Source of the DNA: Clostridiales bacterium
Lineage (GTDB): Bacteria; Bacillota_A; Clostridia; Saccharofermentanales; Saccharofermentanaceae
DNA: 8,294 nucleotides
Direction: 5' to 3'
NCBI GenBank assembly: GCA_017649745.1
Contig: JAGCGE010000391.1
Location: forward strand, 1-8,294
Shown here piece after piece: positions 1 to 5,046 of the stretch (positions within the stretch are counted from its first letter, which is position 1; each line of letters begins with the position of its first letter). The notes under the pieces are model-generated. The model saw only the letters and a program-made list of their open reading frames with translations. It was not told where the DNA came from and did not search any database. The position numbers and the translations under genes are program-made.

Positions 1-156
1 ATACTGCATTACAGGAAAACCTACGGCATCCTGAAATATCCTGTAGAAATGGAACAGTGAATAACCCGCTTCCTGAGAGAGCATCTCAGCATCGATCTCA
101 TCCTTAAGATTCGCTTCGATCTTATCCAATGTTTTCTGGATACAGTCCTTATACAC
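1..156 (-). CDS. AraC-family transcriptional regulator, 5' part only (runs off the left edge)
   Basis: The visible 52 codons read from a GTG start at 156 down to base 1. They encode the first helix-turn-helix of an AraC/XylS DNA-binding domain placed at the very N-terminus: a leading helix (LDKIEANL), then IDAEMLSQEAGYS, then LFHFYRIFQDAVGFP, which matches the SxxHFxRxFxxxxGxxP pattern of the family. Regulators with the HTH first usually carry a C-terminal effector-binding (GyrI-like) domain; that part lies outside the window, so the ligand is unknown. The GTG start is favoured because AAGGAGG lies 7 nt upstream in the leader (about 163-169) and no upstream ATG has such a site. It is divergent from the nuclease-like gene at 307. 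Family call is firm; function is not inferable. Confidence 0.85.
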   Translation of the reverse strand, partial: MYKDCIQKTLDKIEANLKDEIDAEMLSQEAGYSLFHFYRIFQDAVGFPVMQY

Positions 157-180
157 TTTAGTACCTCCTTTCTCAATTTC

Positions 181-192
181 TTGCAGCTGCAA
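181..192. promoter_or_regulatory. 12-bp perfect palindrome in the AraC-type gene leader
   Basis: TTGCAGCTGCAA is a perfect palindrome 25 bp upstream of the GTG start of the minus-strand AraC-type gene. It lies between a possible -10 (TATCAT on the minus strand, 200-205) and the ribosome site. It could be an operator, perhaps autoregulatory. No -35 box is convincing, and a single 12-mer palindrome can arise by chance. Confidence 0.3.
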
Positions 193-306
193 CAAGTTTA
201 TGATAGCGCATATGTTGCTCGAAAACATTTCCAGTTTTGCTGTGTTTGCGAGGGGACAGAACTCGTGAAGTCAGTATTAATGTCTTCATGAGAAAGGATA
301 TGTCAC

Positions 307-690
307 ATGAAAAGAGGAAAGATAGATATTTCAGATTTGGATTTTCCACCCGAGAAGCATGAGTTTGACACGGCAAAGTATTTTGCTGATCTCGGAAAAG
401 ATGTGGTTTTCATTAAGCCGAGTACAATTAAAGGTCAACATACACCCGATATTAGAATGGATGGATTTGAATGGGAAATAAAATCGCCTCAAGGTAATAG
501 TAAACGAACGATAGAAAACAATTTTCGAAGTGCGGTCATGCAGTCTAAGTATATTATTTTTGATTTGAGAAGAATTAAACTTCACGATAATCAATGTGTG
601 CCCAAGTTGGAAAAAGAGTTTAGAGTTCGTAGATACCTGAAAAAACTACTGATTATTAAAAAAGATGGAACATTATTGGAAATCACTTGA
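307..690 (+). CDS. Stand-alone CdiA-C-like PD-(D/E)XK nuclease domain protein (putative tRNase toxin)
   Basis: This 127-aa protein has the layout of the CdiA C-terminal tRNase domain family, a PD-(D/E)XK-fold nuclease. Residues 17-30 (KHEFDTAKYFADLG) form the leading helix. TPD at 46-48 and WEIKSP at 56-61 supply the catalytic Asp48, Glu57 and Lys59. SKRTIENNFRSA (65-76) and the strand KYIIFDLRR (81-89) follow, as is usual in this family. In CDI systems such domains sit at the end of giant adhesins, and related forms occur in phage and mobile-element proteins. Here the domain stands alone, with no signal peptide or delivery module. An in-frame TGA at 289-291 rules out a longer N-terminus. GAAAGGA precedes the ATG by about 9 nt. 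A strong terminator follows the stop by 30 nt. No obvious immunity gene is adjacent. Fold assignment is likely; substrate (tRNA versus DNA) is inferred. Confidence 0.75.
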   Translation: MKRGKIDISDLDFPPEKHEFDTAKYFADLGKDVVFIKPSTIKGQHTPDIRMDGFEWEIKSPQGNSKRTIENNFRSAVMQSKYIIFDLRRIKLHDNQCVPKLEKEFRVRRYLKKLLIIKKDGTLLEIT

Positions 691-720
691 CGGTTGAAAT
701 TAATCCGTTATTATATAGAT

Positions 721-765
721 AGATTCGAGCCGCTGCTGGAATTAGCGGGGGCCCGAATCTTTTTA
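721..765 (+). terminator. Rho-independent terminator after the nuclease-like gene
   Basis: The outer stem AGATTCG/CGAATCT is extended by GCC/GGC and CTGC-type inner pairing. It spans 721-760 and runs directly into TTTTT and ATT. It begins 30 nt after the TGA of the nuclease-like gene and should make that gene a single transcription unit. Confidence 0.85.
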
Positions 766-785
766 TTGCTAAAACTTTGTTTGGA

Positions 786-905
786 ATGCAACAGTGTATA
801 AATCTCCCCAAAGATAATATTACGAAGTATGATATATACGAGAACGACAAATCGAAATTTTTAGAGGCAAATTTTATTTCAGTTATATTGATTAAAGAGG
901 ATTAG
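786..905 (+). pseudogene. Unassigned 39-codon coding-like fragment ahead of the methyltransferase
   Basis: From ATG 786 the frame reads MQQCINLPKDNITKYDIYEN and continues through DKSKFLEANF to end ISVILIKED with TAG at 903-905. The composition (aromatic, charged and beta-strand-like at the end) resembles the C-terminus of a real protein, but I do not recognise the family. There is no clear ribosome site before 786. The same frame stays open back to 723, through the terminator hairpin. The TAG lies two codons before the methyltransferase ATG and in the same frame, so the fragment abuts that gene without overlap. Either it is a remnant of a truncated upstream gene, or it is chance open frame in AT-rich leader DNA. 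Treated as a remnant with low confidence. Confidence 0.3.
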
Positions 906-911
906 GAGTGC

Positions 912-1712
912 ATGGGAGTATTAGCGGGAAAAGAATGGGCTTTTGATACAGCTGCATCCAAATATGCGAGGATGCGACCAGGGTATGCAGAAGACTTGTA
1001 TAAACAGATATTTGATTATTGCCCGATAGATGAACGAAGCAAACTTATTGAGGTAGGCATTGGAGGAGGTCAGGCAACACCACCTTTTCTTGAAAAGAAA
1101 TGCCATATAACAGCTATTGAGTATGGGAACAACTTGGCTGATATCTGTAGGGAGAAGTTTAAGGACTATAACGGTTTTGAAGTTATAACATCAAAATTTG
1201 AAGACGTAGAACTTGAAGATAATGCATATGACTTGATTTATTCTGCATCTGCTTTTCATTGGATTCCGGAGGAAATAGGGTATACAAAAGTGTTTAAGGC
1301 ATTAAAACCCGGCGGAGTATTTGCCAGATTTGCGAATCACCCGTTTAGATGTAAGAACGAGCCGGAGTTAGCCAGCGCTATAGATGCCAGTTATAAGAAG
1401 TATTACTACAAGTTTTACAATAAAAAAGCTGAGCAGATAAAGGAATACTCTGAAGAAGATGCAAAGAGGCGAGCAAATATAGCCGAGAAATACGCATTTT
1501 CTGATATTAAATATGGGTTGTTTTACAGAATCAGAGAGTTTACAGCAAAGGAATATGTAGAACTTTTAGGGACATATTCAGATCATATCGCTATAGATGA
1601 AGAAATTCGTACGTTATTCTTTAAGGATATTGAAAATATCATCAATTCATTTAATGGAGTAATAAAGATATATGATACTATGGATCTTCAGTTGGCGAGA
1701 AAAGTGAAGTAG
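912..1712 (+). CDS. Class I SAM-dependent methyltransferase (Methyltransf_11/25 type)
   Basis: This 266-aa protein is complete for a small-molecule class I methyltransferase. The N-terminal FDTAASKYARMRPGY (11-25) is the usual lead-in of this group. Motif I is LIEVGIGGGQ (45-54), the SAM-binding glycine loop. Glu70 at the end of strand 2 (ITAIE) would bind the ribose. FED (96-98) follows SAM adenine contacts, DLIYSASAFHWI (107-118) is motif IV, and LKPGGVF (131-137) is motif VI. The C-terminal half (about 145-266) is a helical cap that sets the acceptor; the substrate cannot be read from sequence. AGGAG (904-908) overlaps the preceding TAG and lies only 3 nt from the ATG, which is tight; no better in-frame start exists. 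AT-rich like the nuclease-like gene to its left. The TraX scrap starts 4 nt downstream. Confidence 0.88.
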   Translation: MGVLAGKEWAFDTAASKYARMRPGYAEDLYKQIFDYCPIDERSKLIEVGIGGGQATPPFLEKKCHITAIEYGNNLADICREKFKDYNGFEVITSKFEDVELEDNAYDLIYSASAFHWIPEEIGYTKVFKALKPGGVFARFANHPFRCKNEPELASAIDASYKKYYYKFYNKKAEQIKEYSEEDAKRRANIAEKYAFSDIKYGLFYRIREFTAKEYVELLGTYSDHIAIDEEIRTLFFKDIENIINSFNGVIKIYDTMDLQLARKVK

Positions 1713-1716
1713 GATT

Positions 1717-1902
1717 ATGGACAAAGCGTACGGAATCCTTCAGATGTGTACGCTGTTATCATTACCGATTTTGAAACAGTATAACGGTGAGAGGGGAAAA
1801 TGGAAAGGCATGAAATGGTTTTTTTATCTCTACTATCCGGCGCATTTGTTTGCAATTGGAATCATCAGAGTGCTCATTGGAAACGGAAGTATTTTCCTTT
1901 AG
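1717..1902 (+). pseudogene. C-terminal remnant of a TraX-family membrane protein
   Basis: The 61 codons match only the end of TraX-family proteins, the multi-helix membrane acyltransferase-like family named after the F-plasmid pilin acetylase and widespread in Clostridia. The recognisable pieces are the helix YGILQMCTLLSLPIL (5-19), then YNGERGKWKGMKW (22-34), and the last helix FFYLYYPAHLFAIGIIRVLI (35-54). Full TraX proteins are roughly 220-250 aa, so the first three quarters are missing. The fragment starts 4 nt after the methyltransferase stop; the break therefore coincides with the end of that gene, as expected if the methyltransferase block replaced the 5' part of traX. A weak AGGA lies close to the ATG, so translation is doubtful. 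The family match is strong; pseudogene status follows from the length. Confidence 0.7.
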
Positions 1903-2174
1903 GCTGTCGATAAATTCAAGTTTGCAGGGTCAAATCAATATGGAATATAAAATACTCTGCCAAATGAGTGATCTCCATGTGCCTTCATTATACAAAAGAC
2001 TTTGTCATTTTTTTTGGGTTAGAGTGATTTGTTTTGTCATTTTTCAAAGGTGCAAGCTGTCTTTCCTTGTCAGAATCAAGAGCAAGCAGTTGTCATTCTC
2101 CAGAACTCGGCAAAAACAACAACACAATGTTATTTTTGCCGAACTTATTCAGTATCAATCAGATTTTTGTCAGC
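1903..2174. other. 272-bp gene-free gap between the TraX remnant and the GNAT gene
   Basis: No frame on either strand looks coding here. The gap contains a weak 7-bp hairpin (GCAGGGT at about 1924-1930 with ACTCTGC at about 1954-1960), a minus-strand TATAAT (1987-1992) without a convincing -35, five scattered TTGTCA words, and the 36-nt hairpin at 2107-2142. It may be the joint between the imported AT-rich block and the resident GNAT gene. Confidence 0.5.
2107..2142 (-). terminator. Strong hairpin 32 nt past the GNAT stop codon; possible terminator
   Basis: TCGGCAAAAA (2107-2116) pairs perfectly with TTTTTGCCGA (2133-2142). After one mismatch, AACA (2118-2121) pairs with TGTT (2128-2131), leaving a 6-nt loop. 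It lies 32 nt downstream of the GNAT stop codon on the minus strand. There is no U-run after it in either direction, so termination would be weak or would need a factor; it may instead protect the 3' end of the mRNA. Confidence 0.45.
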
Positions 2175-3104
2175 TCAAACAGAGTTCTTATCAGCCTTTT
2201 TCCAGAACGAGAAATGGTATCCATTACCGTATCCTATCTTCTCATAAAACGGATCTTCCCCGCCGCTCATGTGCGTAGCACCAAGAGCTTTCATTCTGCG
2301 GTAGTGCCGTGTAAGCGCAGCAGCGGCAAGTCCCTTTCTGCGGTGTTCAGGGGAAGTGCAAAGAGGTTCCATGTAAGCAAGCTTGTTTTGAGGAATCCAC
2401 CACATTCCTGCAAAGCACACATACTCACCATTCTCATCTGCGATAACAACGTCATATTCATGTGTGGAATGAGGTGACGGTGCCATAAATTCCGATACAC
2501 AGTCTTTGTGGGATTTCGCAGGGGTCCAGTCATTACTGTCATCATACTTATCCCAGTCTGTGAATGCCAGATCCTCGCCGTGATCAAATCCGTACCAGCA
2601 TAACTTGGATAATTTGAGGACATCTACATCCGCAGCGTCGACAAAATGATATCCGTCCGGAAGTTCGTAATTCAATTCGTTCTCAAAGTCAAACACGCGG
2701 CTCTCGTATTCAAATACCATGCCATATCCGCGCTTTGCTGCAGCCTCCTTTAAGAATTCCTGTCCGTTGAAAAGCACAAATTGCTGATTGCCGTCAAAAT
2801 TTGGCATGGTCGTGACCGCATAATCTATCAATTCATCAGCAAGATGCTCGTAGCCTTTTCGAACTGCGAAATAAATATCAGTTACCGGCGCCTCATAATA
2901 TACAAAGGCAACGACTTTATCACCGTCAAACCATAGTCTGTCCAAATGTGAATAAGACGAATCCATCCACGATGCGCGGATCGCATGCTCGAAAAACGGA
3001 GCCGGCATACCGCTGCCATTCTCCCTGTCATAAATATCGACCAGATAATCCCAAACAAGATCTATATCCGTCAACAATTGAAATTGCTTTGTTGTTATAA
3101 CCAT
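2175..3104 (-). CDS. GNAT-family N-acetyltransferase, two tandem GNAT-like halves
   Basis: This 309-aa protein is predicted to transfer an acetyl group from acetyl-CoA to an amine; the acceptor is unknown. The C-terminal half (about 150-300) carries the working GNAT core: strand MEPLCTSPEHRRKG (245-258), where RRKGLA forms the pyrophosphate loop, then the helix LAAAALTRHYRRMKALG, then EDPFYEKIGY (283-292), the usual end of the fold. The N-terminal half (about 1-145) has the same strand/helix order (FDGDKVVAFVYYEAPVTDIY, later AAAKRGYGMVFEYESRVF) but no R/QxxGxG/A loop. It is therefore probably a non-catalytic GNAT copy, as in other tandem-GNAT proteins of this length. The ribosome site is weak (GAGAGAAAG ahead of the ATG). 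It is divergent from the DUF3592 gene. Family call firm, substrate unknown. Confidence 0.88.
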   Translation of the reverse strand: MVITTKQFQLLTDIDLVWDYLVDIYDRENGSGMPAPFFEHAIRASWMDSSYSHLDRLWFDGDKVVAFVYYEAPVTDIYFAVRKGYEHLADELIDYAVTTMPNFDGNQQFVLFNGQEFLKEAAAKRGYGMVFEYESRVFDFENELNYELPDGYHFVDAADVDVLKLSKLCWYGFDHGEDLAFTDWDKYDDSNDWTPAKSHKDCVSEFMAPSPHSTHEYDVVIADENGEYVCFAGMWWIPQNKLAYMEPLCTSPEHRRKGLAAAALTRHYRRMKALGATHMSGGEDPFYEKIGYGNGYHFSFWKKADKNSV

Positions 3105-3180
3105 ATTCTTTCTCTCAAATCAATATATTTAGTTCGTTATCCTGTCTATTTTCTGTTCTAAGGCTACCCATTCGTGAATC

Positions 3181-3189
3181 ATTATATCA
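3181..3189 (-). promoter_or_regulatory. Extended -10 promoter for the GNAT gene
   Basis: On the minus strand TGATATAAT matches the extended -10 consensus (TGnTATAAT). The -35 position is poor, as is typical for extended -10 promoters. It leaves a leader of about 75 nt before the ATG at 3104. Confidence 0.55.
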
Positions 3190-3227
3190 TGTGTTTCGCA
3201 ATCGATCTGATTTCATCATCAGAATAA

Positions 3228-3242
3228 AATCTATTATAGATT
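3228..3242. promoter_or_regulatory. 15-bp perfect inverted repeat upstream of the DUF3592 gene
   Basis: AATCTAT-t-ATAGATT is a perfect 7-1-7 palindrome 60 bp before the ATG at 3303. It overlaps the place where a -35 box would lie relative to TAATAT (3261-3266). That makes it a candidate operator for a dimeric repressor of the rightward gene. A second smaller repeat, TCTGAT/ATCAGA (about 3206-3223), lies next to it. Confidence 0.4.
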
Positions 3243-3302
3243 CCCTGAACTGAAGTATTGTAATATAAGTACATCGGAATAAGAGATCGGAGAGGTATAT
3301 TC

Positions 3303-3866
3303 ATGGGCGGGGTCATAATCGGATGCGGAATAATATTTATTGCGGGTGGCATATTAATGCTCATTGCATTTCTTGTTCACGGGAAATATCTTACTCAGCA
3401 GAAAAAGTGTACGGCAACGGCGGTCGGTACAGTCGTAGGATATTCGGTGGCAGCACACAGTAAGATGCTTCATTACCCAATAGTCGAGTTCACCGCAGAA
3501 GACGGTAACAGATACAGGATAAAGGGTCCGGAGTACAGGGCACATTCCATAGCAGGATCCGTTAACTTCAGAAATTTCGGTAAGACCGGATATAAGATTC
3601 AGGAGAACGATGAGAAGCAGACGATACATGTAAGGATTGGCGGTCTTTCTGAAGAATATCCATATCCTTTTGGAAAGAATCCTCTGACAAGTAAATATCC
3701 CAAAGGTACGACTTTCCCCGTATTCTACGATCCGGCTCATCCGAAGAGAGGCTACGTCAAGCGCTATTGTGATAAGCGCTTTATGTTTTGGATATTGGCA
3801 GGTACAGGGATCTTCTGCTTTATTGTCGGTATTCTTATATTCCTGCTGTTTTTACTCTTCGGCTGA
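3303..3866 (+). CDS. DUF3592-type membrane protein with two transmembrane helices
   Basis: This 187-aa protein has a first membrane helix at about 3-25 (GVIIGCGIIFIAGGILMLIAF) and a last one at about 160-186. A soluble beta-rich loop between them should face outside the membrane. The loop has the DUF3592 hallmarks: ATAVGTVVGY (39-47), YPIVEFTAEDG (58-68), and near the end GTTFPVFYDPAHPKRGYV (135-152), the PVxYDPxxPxxxxV signature. No enzymatic role is known for this family; a cell-envelope role is only inferred from topology. GGAGAGG precedes the ATG by 7 nt. It appears monocistronic, with a likely terminator at 4046-4072. The insert between the two signatures (about 88-132) is long and ends in a Tyr/Pro-rich stretch. 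Confidence 0.8.
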   Translation: MGGVIIGCGIIFIAGGILMLIAFLVHGKYLTQQKKCTATAVGTVVGYSVAAHSKMLHYPIVEFTAEDGNRYRIKGPEYRAHSIAGSVNFRNFGKTGYKIQENDEKQTIHVRIGGLSEEYPYPFGKNPLTSKYPKGTTFPVFYDPAHPKRGYVKRYCDKRFMFWILAGTGIFCFIVGILIFLLFLLFG

Positions 3867-3984
3867 GAAATACGCGAATTTATGACCATTGATTCTATGG
3901 TCGTATAACATATCGTAGCATCGCATAAAGACGCGGGGAAAATACTTCGGTATAACAACAAAAACGATCAGCTTTATGGTATCA

Positions 3985-4020
3985 CGTGACCGTTCGTCCC
4001 CCACCTAATACGCCGGGTAT
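3985..4020 (+). repeat. 36-nt direct repeat, copy A
   Basis: This copy matches 4992-5027 at 31 of 36 positions in the same orientation, 1007 bp apart. The conserved blocks are CGTGAC, GTTCGTC and CCCACCTAATAC, ending in GTAT. ATAC and GTAT at the 3' end can pair. The two copies flank the iron-sulfur flavoprotein gene. Sequence outside the 36 nt is not shared. Confidence 0.8.
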
Positions 4021-4045
4021 CGCGGATTGATGATAAACGCAAGTT

Positions 4046-4072
4046 CCGGTAACCTAGATTATCGGGTTTTTT
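4046..4072 (+). terminator. Rho-independent terminator downstream of the DUF3592 gene
   Basis: CCGGTAA (4046-4052) pairs with TTATCGG (4059-4065), including one G-T pair, around a 6-nt loop. It is followed by G and six T. It lies about 180 nt after the DUF3592 stop and reads rightward. There is no T-run for the opposite strand. Confidence 0.7.
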
Positions 4073-4155
4073 GTTGCCATAAATAAGTTGTTCGAGTGAG
4101 AAATTTTTCTGCCTTAGTCGAGAATATTGCGAGATAAAAGGCTATATCCTCAACC

Positions 4156-4175
4156 CGACAAACTCGAATTTGTCG
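4156..4175 (-). other. Hairpin just downstream of the flavoprotein gene
   Basis: CGACAAA pairs with TTTGTCG around the 6-nt loop CTCGAA, 29 nt beyond the stop codon at 4205. It lacks a U-run, so it would be a weak terminator or a 3'-end stabiliser. Its right arm contains TTTGTCGA, the same core word found in the leaders of three genes to the right. Confidence 0.4.
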
Positions 4176-4204
4176 ATTCCAATATTTACAATCGCATACT
4201 CCTA

Positions 4205-4828
4205 TCAGATGAAGTTTGTAAATGTCTTTTCCTCATGCTCAGGAATATGAATGTTGCTCTTTTCGCCATTTTCTATTGCTTTCAGCAGCCATACGATATT
4301 GCGGCCAAGCGTCCGCATCGTCTGCAGACCCTCTTCATCTTTTTTTACATCTTCAGCGGAGAAACCATGCACCTGATTCCAATACTGTGAACTGACCACA
4401 TGCATATTCTCCATCAGAAAATATTGATTAAGCCGCTCAAAAGCTGCGCTGGCACCGCCCCTCCTGCAGGAAACGATGGATGCGCCGAGTTTTCCGTTAA
4501 ATTTATCATCCGGAATGCTGAAAAAAAGCCTATCGAGAAATGAGGTGAGCCTGCCATTAGGGCCACCGTAATATACCGGAGATCCAACGATGATTCCGCC
4601 AATCTCATCAATCTCCGAAGCGATCTCGTTGACCTGATCCTGAAAAACGCATTTCCCAGTCTCCTGGCACTTCATGCACGCCATGCAGTCCGGCATTGCT
4701 TTTTTGCCCAGCCATATCTTCTCAGTTTGAATTCCGTTATCGTTAAGGACAGTGATGACCTCATCCATAGCTATAGAAACGCAGCCGTTTTCGTTAGGGC
4801 TTCCATTGATAAACAACACTTTTTTCAT
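4205..4828 (-). CDS. Iron-sulfur flavoprotein-like NAD(P)H-dependent FMN reductase (Isf/flavodoxin-fold)
   Basis: This 207-aa cytoplasmic protein has a flavodoxin fold. The first strand and phosphate loop are KVLFINGSPNENG (3-15), which binds the FMN phosphate. MPDCMACMKCQETGKC (45-60) contains Cys48, 51, 54 and 60, the compact C-x2-C-x2-C-x4-7-C motif that ligates a 4Fe-4S cluster in archaeal Isf proteins. IIVGSPVYYGGPNGRLTSFL (79-98) is the standard FMN isoalloxazine-binding segment followed by LDRL. It should pass electrons from an NAD(P)H or ferredoxin partner through FMN; the physiological partner cannot be read here. The ATG at 4828 is chosen because AGGAGG (4838-4843) lies 9 nt upstream; the TTG three codons earlier abuts that site and cannot be used. 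Flanked by the 36-nt direct repeats. The [4Fe-4S] state is inferred from cysteine spacing. Confidence 0.85.
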   Translation of the reverse strand: MKKVLFINGSPNENGCVSIAMDEVITVLNDNGIQTEKIWLGKKAMPDCMACMKCQETGKCVFQDQVNEIASEIDEIGGIIVGSPVYYGGPNGRLTSFLDRLFFSIPDDKFNGKLGASIVSCRRGGASAAFERLNQYFLMENMHVVSSQYWNQVHGFSAEDVKKDEEGLQTMRTLGRNIVWLLKAIENGEKSNIHIPEHEEKTFTNFI

Positions 4829-4896
4829 ATGAAACAACCTCCTCAGTTCTGTTTTACAAACTTCGATTTGTCTTACTCATTTATACTAAAATACAC

Positions 4897-4907
4897 TCGA
4901 CAAAGAA
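4897..4907 (-). promoter_or_regulatory. Shared leader word, copy 1 (flavoprotein gene)
   Basis: TTCTTTGTCGA on the minus strand, 69 nt upstream of the flavoprotein ATG and about 23 nt below the TATAAT at 4930-4935. The identical 11-mer is at 5924-5934, and a one-base variant is at 8025-8035, both in leaders of genes on the same strand. Confidence 0.45.
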
Positions 4908-4929
4908 ATCTCTTCCCTCTGTCTTTTGT

Positions 4930-4935
4930 ATTATA
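4930..4935 (-). promoter_or_regulatory. -10 box of the flavoprotein gene promoter
   Basis: A perfect TATAAT on the minus strand, about 100 nt ahead of the ATG. The best -35 is weak (TTAAAA, 18-nt spacer). A second candidate, TATAAA in AGTATAAATG, lies nearer the gene (about 4880-4886). Confidence 0.5.
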
Positions 4936-4991
4936 CCCTTTGGCGCAACACTCTTTTAACTATTTGCATTATTAATAATTCATTGCTAGAG

Positions 4992-5027
4992 CGTGACAGT
5001 TCGTCGCCCACCTAATACACCATGTAT
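4992..5027 (+). repeat. 36-nt direct repeat, copy B
   Basis: Partner of 3985-4020 (31 of 36 identical). It lies in the gap between the flavoprotein promoter and the 3' end of the 281-aa lipoprotein gene, 19 nt past that gene's stop. In this copy AATACA-cca-TGTATT (5014-5028) is a perfect small inverted repeat; in copy A only the ATAC/GTAT pairs are kept. Confidence 0.8.
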
Positions 5028-5046
5028 TGTGTTAAAACTAGCCTGA

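Larger units (their letters stand above)
3867..4204. other. 338-bp convergent intergenic region with several short structures
   Basis: No gene is visible between the convergent DUF3592 and flavoprotein genes. In order the region holds a small hairpin GACCAT/ATGGTC (3884-3902), the first 36-nt direct repeat (3985-4020), a rightward terminator (4046-4072), and a hairpin CGACAAA/TTTGTCG (4156-4175) that is the last structure before the flavoprotein stop codon. Confidence 0.6.

Noticed and set aside
246..272. GCGAGGGGACAGAACTCGTG looks loosely like the reverse complement of the 36-nt repeats (GGGGGACGAACGGTCACGTGA).
   Set aside because: Alignment needs several gaps and the best-conserved block of the repeat (TATTAGGTGGG) is missing; not strong enough to call a third copy.
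1905..1913. TGTCGATAA on the plus strand, also present in the 614-aa gene leader.
   Set aside because: It lacks the CTTT part of the shared word and follows no promoter or gene start; likely chance.
1923..1986. Minus-strand open frame of about 20 codons starting MEITHLAEY in the gap after the TraX remnant.
   Set aside because: Very short, no ribosome site, no recognisable family; not supported as a gene.
2107..2142. Hairpin next to a GNAT gene considered as an integron attC site.
   Set aside because: No GTTRRRY/RYYYAAC core pair at the expected places, only one mismatch rather than the bulged attC pattern, and no integrase or second cassette.
2034..2477. Plus-strand open frame of 147 codons.
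   Set aside because: Its 3' two thirds is antisense to the well-supported GNAT gene and its composition (Ser/Phe/Leu-rich, basic) is typical of a shadow frame.
4127..4390. Plus-strand open frame of 87 codons overlapping the flavoprotein 3' end.
   Set aside because: Mostly antisense to the flavoprotein gene and without a ribosome site.
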